Assembly: GCA_016787605.1 (NCBI GenBank)
Contig: JAEUUE010000077.1
Span: forward strand, 51,067 to 115,066
DNA from: Cyclobacteriaceae bacterium
Lineage (GTDB): Bacteria > Bacteroidota > Bacteroidia > Cytophagales > Cyclobacteriaceae
Direction of reading: 5' to 3'
Length of the DNA stretch: 64,000 bases
A program made the position numbers and the translations under genes. Position 1 is the first letter of the stretch; every line of letters begins with the position of its first letter. Positions 7,091 through 15,226 of the stretch are shown piece by piece. The notes under the pieces are model-generated. The model was not told the origin of the DNA. It saw nothing but the letters and a program-made list of their open reading frames with translations, and ran no database searches.

Positions 7091-7680
7091 TGCATGCGGT
7101 CGGCCCGCGGGGCTAACCCTTCCAGGATTTTCGCCTCGCCCTCCAGGATCTCCCTCCATCGCCTCTCCACCTTTTCCCGGGGCTGGTACTGCTTCGCAAG
7201 CCCCAGGAAGTTCTTGTAATGACCGGCTTCTGACACCATCAGTTCGTAATAGAATTTGGAGAGGTCTTTGTCACCGATCTCCTTCCACAAAAGCCGGAAC
7301 CGCTCACAGCTTCTCGCTTCAATCAGCGCATTGAGCAGCAACCGTTCGACGAGCCGTTCCTCACGGCTGCCGTCTTTCCGGATCAGCCCGTTGATTTTCT
7401 CCACGTATTCATCCTTGCGCTGGGGCCCAAGGGACCAGCCCCGCTCCTTCAGTTTCTCCAGGACACGCTCAAAATGCGCCCACTCCTCCGCCACTACCGG
7501 CGTCAGCATATCGACAAGGTCTTGTTTATCGGGAAACTGGACGATCAGGGAGATACACGAAGAGGCCGCCTTCTGCTCGCAGTAGGCGTGATCCACCAGG
7601 ATGTCTTCCAGGTTCTTCTCCGCGATGTTGACCCATCGGGGATCCGTGGCCATCTGCAGGCCGAGCACGTCCTTTTCCAT
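7087..7680 (-). CDS. miaE: tRNA-(ms2io6A)-hydroxylase
   Basis: 197 aa, matching the short MiaE forms. MiaE is a non-haem diiron monooxygenase that hydroxylates the isopentenyl group of 2-methylthio-N6-isopentenyladenosine at position 37 of tRNAs. The ferritin-like ligand set is visible: Glu35, Glu66-x-x-His69, Glu121 and Glu151-x-x-His154. The ATG overlaps the stop of the porin gene upstream as TGATG, so it is probably translated together with lpxK and the porin. Its TAG and the TAG of the convergent gene share the palindrome CTAG. Confidence 0.9.
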   Translation of the reverse strand: MEKDVLGLQMATDPRWVNIAEKNLEDILVDHAYCEQKAASSCISLIVQFPDKQDLVDMLTPVVAEEWAHFERVLEKLKERGWSLGPQRKDEYVEKINGLIRKDGSREERLVERLLLNALIEARSCERFRLLWKEIGDKDLSKFYYELMVSEAGHYKNFLGLAKQYQPREKVERRWREILEGEAKILEGLAPRADRMH

Positions 7681-9587
7681 CAGTCGAACAGCATGAAATC
7701 AAATCCAAGATCCAGGACACTGCGCTGGCCGGTATATCCCGGGGTGATCTGGTAGCCCTTGCCCGTAAACGCCTGGATCAGGTTGTTGTACTTCACAAAG
7801 AACCGGAAGCGCGACATTTTTCCAACAAAGAAAACGTCGACCACCGGATAGGCCCTGGCATAGGTTCCTTCCTGGACATAGAAACTCTGCGTGGGCGTGT
7901 CGTAGGCCAAGGCCTGGTAAGTCGATCGCCAGTGAAAATCGGCACCCAGCTGCATCTGGAGCTTCGACCGGAATACGATGTGCTCGTAGACCAGCTGCGC
8001 ATTGACAAAGAACAGCGGGAGCTTGATGATGTTATCGTCATTCCGTACGATACTTGTGTAAATGACCTGAGGACGGAAATAGACGTGGGGGATTATCGGC
8101 ATGCTCAGGCTGACCTCCGGGGACAGAATAATCTGATTTCCGGTTGATTGAAAAGGAAGCACACGCTGACCATCTGGTCCCGGAGATACCTCACGAAAGA
8201 CAACCTGCCGGTCGAAAAGGGTAAAGGCGGCTCCCGCCTTCAATTGAATGTCCCGTCGACCGATCTTGATCATTCCCTTCGCCTGTGTCGTGTTGATCCC
8301 GGTAAACGACTGCATCCAAAAATCATGGGAGCCGCGGTAAACCTGTTGCATGAATCCCGGTTTGGACAAGGTGTTCCTAAAGGAGGCATCCAGCCAGGGG
8401 CTTTTCAACTCGGCCTCGATCTTGTAATACCCGCCAAACAGGTATTCCGCCGCACCGGAAACGTAGGTCACGGAGTCCAACTGGAACCCCGCCCGCAACC
8501 CCAGGTACTGCTCGTTGCCTGTAGTCTCAACAGGCAGCGTCAGGCTATCCAGGTACCGATTGCCGTAGCGATAGGTTCGCAACTTGTAATATGCACTGTA
8601 ATACACCTTTCCCAGGTTGCCCTTAAACCCTGCCTCCTGCCGCATGGACTTGAAGGTGGCCAGGTCCTGCGCCTGATCCGAGAGCACCATGTTCGCATCA
8701 AAAATCAGCGTATCGTCCTTACTGAGAAAGCGATTCTCTTCCTCGATGAAGTCGGCGATGTGGTAAAGCTGGAACGGGCTGGCTAACTGGTAGTGCTGGT
8801 AGATATGAAAGGAGGCCCTGAACTCCTCGGTCTTGGATTGCGAGAGGACAGGCTTTGCATTGGGATCGAAAATGGCATCTCCCGGATAGGCCGTCGTATC
8901 CACGCCGCCCGTCTCTGCCACCTGGTGACGGATGCGACGGAAGTTAAACAACAGGAAATACCGGGAGTTCTTTGAATTATAGGTGGTATAGAAGTCATAG
9001 TAATGACTGATGACCATCTGGTCATTATTGGAGAAGGACTGCAGTTGCTTGTCCACCAGGATCGGCCGGTAATTGAAACCGAAGTTCCATCGCGGGCTGA
9101 TGTTGCGGCTGAACTCCACGGTAGTTAGCGCCCTGCCCTTGCCGCCCCAGATGATATGGAACCGGGAGAAAGGAGACTTGGTGTCAAAATAAACGGGCTC
9201 CTGGGTTCCGTAATAGGGTGAATACGACTTGAAGCCCGAGGTAGCGCCGATGACATCCGGAGCTGACGGGAAAATTTCGTTCAGCGCCGTTCCCACGACG
9301 CCCAGGTCCTGGTAGAAATTCTGAAAGCGCTGAACATAAGTCCACCGGTGATACTCACTGAGAGTGGTGTCCAGCGGACGGTAATTGGGGCGGTTCTTGA
9401 AAAGATCCTTCTCGGTAGTCCAGCGGGTTGACTCGGGGCCATAGACCATTTTCGTCGAATCGTCCACGATGGTGGACCCCACCCGGGTGGGCGGAGGCTT
9501 GGTGCGGCTGCGCTGGCCCTGGGCGTGCAGGACACACAACAGGCTGAGGGCCAGCAACAAGAAGATCCGATGGAAGCCGGTGATCAT
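7680..9587 (-). CDS. Putative outer-membrane porin (Porin_10 family)
   Basis: 635 aa with an N-terminal signal peptide (about residues 1-24, ending in LHAQGQ). The mature part has alternating aromatic and polar strands typical of an outer-membrane beta barrel, and ends in a hydrophobic strand with terminal Phe-Asp (DLGFDFMLFD). The opening region after the signal, with LSEYHRWTYVQRFQNFYQDL and GTQEPVYFDTKSPFS, matches Bacteroidota proteins annotated as putative porins. It lies between lpxK and miaE with ATGA and TGATG overlaps. Coupling to lpxK fits a common theme of outer-membrane building. The solute is unknown. Confidence 0.85.
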   Translation of the reverse strand: MITGFHRIFLLLALSLLCVLHAQGQRSRTKPPPTRVGSTIVDDSTKMVYGPESTRWTTEKDLFKNRPNYRPLDTTLSEYHRWTYVQRFQNFYQDLGVVGTALNEIFPSAPDVIGATSGFKSYSPYYGTQEPVYFDTKSPFSRFHIIWGGKGRALTTVEFSRNISPRWNFGFNYRPILVDKQLQSFSNNDQMVISHYYDFYTTYNSKNSRYFLLFNFRRIRHQVAETGGVDTTAYPGDAIFDPNAKPVLSQSKTEEFRASFHIYQHYQLASPFQLYHIADFIEEENRFLSKDDTLIFDANMVLSDQAQDLATFKSMRQEAGFKGNLGKVYYSAYYKLRTYRYGNRYLDSLTLPVETTGNEQYLGLRAGFQLDSVTYVSGAAEYLFGGYYKIEAELKSPWLDASFRNTLSKPGFMQQVYRGSHDFWMQSFTGINTTQAKGMIKIGRRDIQLKAGAAFTLFDRQVVFREVSPGPDGQRVLPFQSTGNQIILSPEVSLSMPIIPHVYFRPQVIYTSIVRNDDNIIKLPLFFVNAQLVYEHIVFRSKLQMQLGADFHWRSTYQALAYDTPTQSFYVQEGTYARAYPVVDVFFVGKMSRFRFFVKYNNLIQAFTGKGYQITPGYTGQRSVLDLGFDFMLFD

Positions 9588-10630
9588 GATTGGGCGGCAC
9601 GCTGGACGGTGTCGAGCACCATCGCATCAAATTTCGAACCATCCTTCAGAAAAACCTGCCGGATCGGGAGATAAAACCATTTCCATCGGGCCATGAATTC
9701 CTCAAACTCCGGGCAATCCAGCTTGGCCATGTCTTTCTCGGTGGTCAGGAGCACGACCTCCTTTTCGTGGCGGCGGATGAACCGGTCTAATTCCTGCAAG
9801 TTGGCAAGGGTGTACTTGTGATGGTCAGCGAAGCGGAAATGGTGGAGCAGGGAAAACCGTGCAGCACAATAGGATTCAATGGGTCCTGCATTGGCGATAC
9901 CCGTGATCAATATCACCTCACCCGAGAATGGGGTCCCCTTCCGCATGGGAACCAGCTCCCCGTAACTGATCTTCGAAAAGTAGACGGGTTTATCACCAGC
10001 GTAGCGACGAATTCGCTTCGTCATCTCGCCTTGCACAGATTCCTCCAGGTCCTCGCTGCACTTGGTCACCACCACCACGTCGGCACGCCGGGCGCCCGAC
10101 CTTGATTCCCGCAGTCGCCCGAAAGGAAGAAGGTAGTCGCCGTAGAACGGACGGTCGGCCGAGGTCAGCAGGATGCTGAGGTTGGGCTTGATCGACCGCT
10201 GCTGCAAGGCATCATCCAGGAGCAAGACACGGGTATCGGGGAACTCATGAAGAATATTCGGAATGGCAAATACGCGGTCCTCACCTACCGCCACATGTAC
10301 GAGGTCGCCGAACTTGCGGAACATCTGCAACGGTTCATCGCCGATACTTCGCGCGGTATCCTCCGAGCCGGCGATCCGGTAGCCGGTGGTCTCCCGCCGG
10401 TAACCGCGGCTGAGGGTAACCGTTGGGAACCGGCTCCCCAGCAGGTTAATCAGGTACTCTACCATCGGGGTCTTCCCAGAGCCACCCACATTGAGGTTGC
10501 CCACCGAGATGACCGCCGTCTCAAATGAGAACGTGGGCTTCTGCCCCGAATCGTAGAGATGGTTTCGGATGCGCATCACTCCGTTGTAGATCGCTGCAAA
10601 AGGATACAACAAGAGTTTTAGGACGTTCAT
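9584..10630 (-). CDS. lpxK: Tetraacyldisaccharide 4'-kinase
   Basis: 348 aa, normal LpxK length. The enzyme phosphorylates the 4' position of the lipid A disaccharide at the inner-membrane face, giving lipid IVA. The N-terminal hydrophobic helix (LLLYPFAAIYNGVM) and the P-loop NVGGSGKTPMVEYL (residues about 47-60) are clear, as is the conserved ALQQRSIKPN region where the active-site Asp of LLLDDALQ sits. It is the first gene of the minus-strand set lpxK-porin-miaE and is divergent from the Nif3 gene with 46 bp between starts. Confidence 0.95.
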   Translation of the reverse strand: MNVLKLLLYPFAAIYNGVMRIRNHLYDSGQKPTFSFETAVISVGNLNVGGSGKTPMVEYLINLLGSRFPTVTLSRGYRRETTGYRIAGSEDTARSIGDEPLQMFRKFGDLVHVAVGEDRVFAIPNILHEFPDTRVLLLDDALQQRSIKPNLSILLTSADRPFYGDYLLPFGRLRESRSGARRADVVVVTKCSEDLEESVQGEMTKRIRRYAGDKPVYFSKISYGELVPMRKGTPFSGEVILITGIANAGPIESYCAARFSLLHHFRFADHHKYTLANLQELDRFIRRHEKEVVLLTTEKDMAKLDCPEFEEFMARWKWFYLPIRQVFLKDGSKFDAMVLDTVQRAAQS

Positions 10631-10676
10631 GAAGTGACTTCCGGCTTAATGGATAAATTGGGCCAAAATCTTGCGC

Positions 10677-11780
10677 ATGCAAACGCCAAAGATAAAGGAT
10701 GTAGCGGCTTTTTTGGAATCGTGGGCACCCCGGGCCTACCAGGAATCCTACGATAATGTCGGCCTGCTGGTAGGCAACCCGGAAATGGAGGTCAAAGGCA
10801 TCCTGGTTTCCCTGGACTGCACAGAGTCCGTAGTGGAAGAAGCCGGCCGCCGGGGCTGCAACCTCGTGGTCAGCCATCACCCTGTCTTATTCAAAGGGTT
10901 GAAGTCCTTAACAGGAAAGACGTACGTCGAGCGAACCGTGCTGTTGGCCATTCAAAAGGGAATTGCGCTCTACGCCATTCACACCAACCTCGACAATGTT
11001 CGCCTGGGCGTCAATGCGAGGATTGCCCAGCGGATCGGACTCACCCAAACCCGGATACTGGTTCCCCGGAAGGGAACGCTGAGCAAACTGGTGACCTTCG
11101 TACCTCCGGATAACCTGGAAGCGGTGCTTGGCGCTTTACACGGTGCCGGCGCCGGCCAGATCGGCAACTACCAAAATTGCAGTTTCGAGATCCGGGGAAC
11201 CGGACGCTTTCAACCAGGCGAAAGCGCCCAACCCCACATCGGCACCCCGGGAAGTCCTGAGAAAGTTGAGGAAGTCCGGGTGGAGGTATTGCTGCCTGAA
11301 GCCCGGCAGCAAGCTATCCTGGCCGCCCTTCGACAGGCCCATCCCTATGAAGAGGTAGCCTACTACCTGACCCCGCTGAGCAATGAAAACCAGGAGGTCG
11401 GCTCCGGGCTGATCGGGACCTTGCCCCAGGCTATGGATGCCGGGGACTTCCTCCGCCACGTGAAGGAGACCATGCAGGCCTCTGTAGTGAGGTACACGTC
11501 AAAGCCCACGGGTCCCATCCGGCGGGTAGCGGTTTGTGGAGGTGCGGGCAGCTTCCTGCTGGGTGATGCCATCCGGCAGCAGGCCGACGCCTTCCTTTCG
11601 GCCGATTTCAAATACCACGAATTCTTCGATGCCGAGGGCAAAATCATGGTTTGCGACATCGGCCACTACGAAAGCGAGCAGTTCACGAAAGCCCTTCTCC
11701 AGGAGGTTCTGAGCGAAAAATTTACTACCTTTGCGAGCCATTTTTCGGAAACGGTCACTAATCCCATAAGCTACTTCTAA
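10677..11780 (+). CDS. Nif3-like dinuclear metal-centre protein
   Basis: 367 aa from ATG 10677; a TTG at 10671 in frame is less likely. N-terminal motifs YDNVGLLVG, VSHHPVLFKGLKSL and HTNLDNV carry the His and Asp ligands of the metal site. The C-terminal DIGHYESEQF supplies the last His and Glu. The central insert (about residues 125-230, a PII-like domain with HPYEEVAYYL) is the one found in the long Nif3/YqfO forms. The family forms hexamers. It is often called GTP cyclohydrolase I type 2, but the in vivo activity is unsettled. It is followed 3 bp later by the zinc-ribbon-like gene, a very common neighbour in Bacteroidota. Confidence 0.92.
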   Translation: MQTPKIKDVAAFLESWAPRAYQESYDNVGLLVGNPEMEVKGILVSLDCTESVVEEAGRRGCNLVVSHHPVLFKGLKSLTGKTYVERTVLLAIQKGIALYAIHTNLDNVRLGVNARIAQRIGLTQTRILVPRKGTLSKLVTFVPPDNLEAVLGALHGAGAGQIGNYQNCSFEIRGTGRFQPGESAQPHIGTPGSPEKVEEVRVEVLLPEARQQAILAALRQAHPYEEVAYYLTPLSNENQEVGSGLIGTLPQAMDAGDFLRHVKETMQASVVRYTSKPTGPIRRVAVCGGAGSFLLGDAIRQQADAFLSADFKYHEFFDAEGKIMVCDIGHYESEQFTKALLQEVLSEKFTTFASHFSETVTNPISYF

Positions 11781-11783
11781 CCG

Positions 11784-12575
11784 ATGGAAAATCAGACAGT
11801 TGCGCAGAAACTCGAGAACCTTGTACGGCTCCAATCCATAGATACCAAACTTGACCAGCTCCGAAAGCTCCGGGGCGACCTCCCGGACGAGGTTCAGGAC
11901 CTGGAAGATGAAATTGAGGGTTATAAGGTCCGGATGACCCGGTTTGAGGCCGACCTGAAGGAAATCGAAGAGGCGATCAAGAAGAACAAGGAAGGCATCA
12001 AAGAGGCCGAGAAACTTGTCAAGAAATACAACGAACAGCAGAAGAACGTCAAGAACAACCGCGAGTTCGACGCGATCACCAAGGAGATTGAACTCCAGGA
12101 ACTCGAAGTCCAGATTTGCGAAAAGCGGATCAAGGAGTCGAAAGAAAAGATCGAAGAGAAGAAAGCCGAGATCACCAAGATCCAGGCCCTGATTACCGAG
12201 CGCACCGCCGACCTCGACAACAAGAAGAAAGAGCTGGAAGAAATTTCCGGCGAGAGCCAGGAGGAAGAGAAGAAGTTACTGGCCGAACGGGAAAAGGCGT
12301 CGAAAAAGATTGAAGACAAGCTGCTGAAATATTACGAGCGCCTGCGCAAGAACCTCTCGAACGGCCTGGCGGTAGTGCGGGTGGTACGGGGTGCGGCGGA
12401 AGGCTGCAACATCATCATCCCTCCCCAGAAAATTGCTGAGATCCGCGAAAAGAAGAAACTCGTCATCGACGAGCACTCCGGACGCATTCTTGCCGACGTG
12501 GACATGGAGTCGATGGAAGAGGAAACCAAGCCCAAGAAGGCTGCTCCGGCGAGACGCACCAAGAAAGTTGGCTAA
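11784..12575 (+). CDS. Coiled-coil protein of the zf-RING_7/CdsZ family with degenerate zinc ribbon
   Basis: 263 aa. Residues 5-195 form a long charged coiled coil. Residues about 205-245 correspond to the family's C-terminal zinc ribbon, where PPQKIAEIREKKK and SGRILAD are retained. Of the four zinc-binding Cys expected around these blocks only one remains (GCNIIIPPQ); the second knuckle reads DEHSGRIL instead of the usual Cys-x-x-Cys-Gly-Arg-Ile-Leu. Zinc binding is therefore unlikely. A Lys/Ala/Arg-rich tail follows. It is probably in an operon with Nif3 and the TPR gene, which it overlaps by 8 bp. Function unknown. Confidence 0.85.
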   Translation: MENQTVAQKLENLVRLQSIDTKLDQLRKLRGDLPDEVQDLEDEIEGYKVRMTRFEADLKEIEEAIKKNKEGIKEAEKLVKKYNEQQKNVKNNREFDAITKEIELQELEVQICEKRIKESKEKIEEKKAEITKIQALITERTADLDNKKKELEEISGESQEEEKKLLAEREKASKKIEDKLLKYYERLRKNLSNGLAVVRVVRGAAEGCNIIIPPQKIAEIREKKKLVIDEHSGRILADVDMESMEEETKPKKAAPARRTKKVG

Positions 12576-14064
12576 CCTCCGGATTCCTTCACGATTAAAA
12601 AAGGCAGCCATCTCGGTCTGCTTTTTTTTGTTGGCGACCCTTACGGCCTTCGCAGGAGACAACCTGTGGCAATTCGATCCCACCCTGCAGGCGATCTACA
12701 AGCAGATCCTGAGCCTTCAGATCGATGAAGCCCGCCAGCAACTGGCCCTGGTGCGCAACGGCAATGAACTGCACAAGCTCTACCTCCTGAACCTCTCCGA
12801 AACGGCGGATATCCTGATCACGGAGGACGAGAAACGGTTTGACAAGATCAACGACGGCATGCGGGCCCGCCTCGATCAGCTTTCCGAAATGCCGGAAACT
12901 GCCGAGACCCTTTTCCTGCGCGCCGAGATCAGTCTTCAACGGGGCTTCAACCTGCTCAACCTGGGCCAGGAGCTCAATGCCGTCCTTGCCATCCGACAAG
13001 CCTACCTCAACGCGCAGGAGTGCGTGAAGAAATACCCGCAATTCATCCCCGTGAAAAAGACACACGGCGTAATCCAGGTGATGCTGGGTTCTGTGCCCGA
13101 CAAGTACCAGTGGTTCATGAACCTGCTCGGTATGAAAGGCTCCGTCAAGGTGGGACAAAAGCAACTCGATGACCTGCGCGCTTCCAACTCCTCCCTGAGC
13201 CTGGAAGCGACCCTCCTCTTCTACACGATAAAGGGTTTCCTCAACCAGCAATTCGGTGAGGCGGCCCGGGGATTCCAGGAAAGCCTCCAGAAGGACCCTG
13301 ACAGCCGGCTACTCATGTTCCTGGGAATCAACATGCTGATGAAGAACTCCCAAAGTGAGGAGGCCTTCGAGCTCATGCAACATCTCGATAAGCATCCCCA
13401 GGGACTTCAGATGGTCTATGTCGATTACCTCCGCGGTGAAGCCCTTCTCCATCGAGGCGACTATACGGCCGCCATTTCATACTACCAGAAGTTTATCCGC
13501 GGATACAAGAGCAGGAGCTTCAAGAAAGATGCCTACTACAAGATCTCCCTTTGCTATTACCTGCTGGGCGATATGGCTACGGCGAGGAAAAACTTTGAAA
13601 CGGCAAAAGCCACCGGGCGCACCGCCTCCGATCCGGACAAGTACGCCGACGCAATGCTGGCCGACAATACCTTTCCCCATGCCAAAATCCTGAAAATCAG
13701 GTTCTTTACGGATGGAGGCTACTATAAGGAAGCCCGCGACGTGGTGAAGACGGTTGGTCCGGCAGACCTCCACAACCCGAAGGACGCCGCCGAATTCGCT
13801 TACCGGAAAGGAAGACTGGCGCACAAGACACAGGATCTGCCTACGGCCAAGACCCTTTACCTTCAAGCCATCGAAAAGACCGGGGACAATCCCTGGTACT
13901 TCGCCCCCAACGCCGCGCTCCAACTCGGGTACATCGCCCAATCACAAGGCGACGTGACCGGTGCACGGAAGTACTATGAGAAGGCGCTCAGCTACAAGCG
14001 CTACGAATACAAGAACGGCATCGATAGCAAAGCTAAGTTCGCCCTCGAACAACTCGGCAAATAA
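12568..14064 (+). CDS. Exported tetratricopeptide-repeat protein
   Basis: 498 aa. The start is set at TTG 12568, which overlaps the stop of the upstream gene. It gives a basic N-region and a hydrophobic signal segment (ISVCFFLLATLTAFA). Open frame further upstream lies inside the previous gene and has poor composition. The mature part is built of TPR helices. The repeats are clearest at residues 200-300 and 400-498 (for example AKTLYLQAIEKTGDNPWYF and ARKYYEKALSYKRYEYKNG). It resembles TPR proteins with an Iml2/TPR39-like N-terminal region. A periplasmic or outer-membrane scaffold role is likely. A terminator-like hairpin overlaps its signal-peptide codons. Confidence 0.85.
   Translation: MANLRIPSRLKKAAISVCFFLLATLTAFAGDNLWQFDPTLQAIYKQILSLQIDEARQQLALVRNGNELHKLYLLNLSETADILITEDEKRFDKINDGMRARLDQLSEMPETAETLFLRAEISLQRGFNLLNLGQELNAVLAIRQAYLNAQECVKKYPQFIPVKKTHGVIQVMLGSVPDKYQWFMNLLGMKGSVKVGQKQLDDLRASNSSLSLEATLLFYTIKGFLNQQFGEAARGFQESLQKDPDSRLLMFLGINMLMKNSQSEEAFELMQHLDKHPQGLQMVYVDYLRGEALLHRGDYTAAISYYQKFIRGYKSRSFKKDAYYKISLCYYLLGDMATARKNFETAKATGRTASDPDKYADAMLADNTFPHAKILKIRFFTDGGYYKEARDVVKTVGPADLHNPKDAAEFAYRKGRLAHKTQDLPTAKTLYLQAIEKTGDNPWYFAPNAALQLGYIAQSQGDVTGARKYYEKALSYKRYEYKNGIDSKAKFALEQLGK
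12597..12629 (+). terminator. Terminator-like hairpin within the signal-peptide codons
   Basis: AAAAAAGGCAG (12597-12607) pairs with CTGCTTTTTTT (12618-12628) around a 10-base loop with one G-U pair, and the 3' arm merges into a run of eight T. This is a fair intrinsic terminator placed directly after the zinc-ribbon-like gene (stop at 12573-12575). It also lies within the first codons of the TPR gene. It could cause partial termination unless ribosomes cover it. Confidence 0.4.
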
Positions 14065-14071
14065 AGACGTC

Positions 14072-14728
14072 TTACTTCGGTACCACCACAGAATTGGGAT
14101 GAACCGTCTTTAGTCCCTGCAAATGCCCGGTGTCGTTATAGCGTTCCACCGTGAAATGTTGACCATTATAGTGGAGAATGTAGAGACCCAGGTTTTCGTG
14201 CTCGAAAAGATCCATCGAACGAAGGGGATAACCCAGCAGCTGACACAGCAGGATGCGCATGGCGCGGCCGTGCATGCAAACCAGCACATGGCGATCCTGG
14301 GGCCGCTCACGCAGCCGAGATACAAATTCCTGTTGACGAAGGGCCACTGCGTCGGGGCTTTCCCCGCCTTCAATGGGCAAGGAAGTATTGCCCTCCTGCC
14401 ATTGCTTCAGCATCCAGTGGTAGTAGGCATCTTCCTCCGGGGTAATCCGCTGCCCCTCCTTCGAACCCCAGCTGATTTCGTTCAGCCCTGCCAGGGGTTC
14501 GAACGGCAGTCCCTTCTCCAAAAAAGAAGCTACCGACTCCTGGCTCCGTTTGAGCCTTGAGGTGTAAACCCGGTCGAAAGGGATGTGACCATATGCATCA
14601 AAGAAAGCCTTGGCCTGTGCCCTGCCCCGCTCATTAAGTGAGGCGTCAACTCCACTGCCCTGCACAATTCCCTGCAGGTTGTAATCTGTCTGTCCATGAC
14701 GGATCAGGTATATTTTTTGTGCGATCAA
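14072..14728 (-). CDS. Histidine phosphatase family protein
   Basis: 218 aa. It starts with the phosphohistidine motif LIRHGQTDYN (His near residue 10), followed by LNERGRAQA and VYTSRLKRSQES. The acid residue lies in the LNEISWGSKEG region and the second catalytic His is in VCMHGRAMR. This is the cofactor-dependent phosphoglycerate-mutase-like fold, covering broad phosphatases, GpmB-like proteins and alpha-ribazole phosphatases. The substrate cannot be told from sequence; no cobalamin genes are nearby. It is convergent with the TPR gene (7 bp apart) and divergent from the thioesterase. Confidence 0.9.
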   Translation of the reverse strand: MIAQKIYLIRHGQTDYNLQGIVQGSGVDASLNERGRAQAKAFFDAYGHIPFDRVYTSRLKRSQESVASFLEKGLPFEPLAGLNEISWGSKEGQRITPEEDAYYHWMLKQWQEGNTSLPIEGGESPDAVALRQQEFVSRLRERPQDRHVLVCMHGRAMRILLCQLLGYPLRSMDLFEHENLGLYILHYNGQHFTVERYNDTGHLQGLKTVHPNSVVVPK

Positions 14729-14793
14729 TTTCGGCTAATTTGGGCGCCGCAAAGATAGAAAAATCGGACTGCGACACTAACCCCGCCACTCCC

Positions 14794-15222
14794 GTGAAAG
14801 CCGGAATACCTCCCACCATCACCCCCAACGATTTGAATGCCATGGGGCGCAACACGCTCATGGAACACCTCGGCATTGAAATCACGGCCGTCACCGACAA
14901 CCGCATCGAGGCCCGTATGCCTGTCGACCATCGCACGCATCAGCCTTATGGCCTCCTCCATGGCGGAGCCTCTGTGGCCCTGGCCGAAACCTTGGGCAGC
15001 GTGGCCGCCCATTGCACGCTTACTGACCCCAATAAGTACTGCGTAGGGCTGGAAATCAATGCCAACCACTTGCGGAGCGTAAAATCAGGGTATGTTTATG
15101 GCGTCGCCACGCCCGTCCACCTGGGCAACCGGACCCAGGTGTGGGAAATACGCATCTCGAATGAACAACAAGAGCTGGTATGTGTTAGTCGCATAACCAT
15201 GGCCGTAGTCGACAAGCGCTGA
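14794..15222 (+). CDS. Hotdog-fold thioesterase, probable DHNA-CoA hydrolase (MenI-like)
   Basis: 142 aa from a GTG at 14794. The open frame extends back to 14638 but there overlaps the divergent phosphatase gene, and the GTG gives the normal family N-terminus. The PaaI/YbgC-type core is clear: HQPYGLLHGGASVALAETLG holds the His-Gly-Gly loop and the catalytic Glu. It lies 4 bp upstream of menF and heads the plus-strand menaquinone set. The natural role is therefore hydrolysis of 1,4-dihydroxy-2-naphthoyl-CoA after MenB. Family membership is seen; the exact substrate is inferred from context. Confidence 0.85.
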   Translation: MKAGIPPTITPNDLNAMGRNTLMEHLGIEITAVTDNRIEARMPVDHRTHQPYGLLHGGASVALAETLGSVAAHCTLTDPNKYCVGLEINANHLRSVKSGYVYGVATPVHLGNRTQVWEIRISNEQQELVCVSRITMAVVDKR

Positions 15223-15226
15223 ACCC

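Noticed and set aside
12391-12567. Upstream extension of the TPR protein frame inside the zinc-ribbon-like gene
   Set aside because: The extension is Arg/Ser-rich and hides the signal peptide; the TTG at 12568 gives a normal exported protein.
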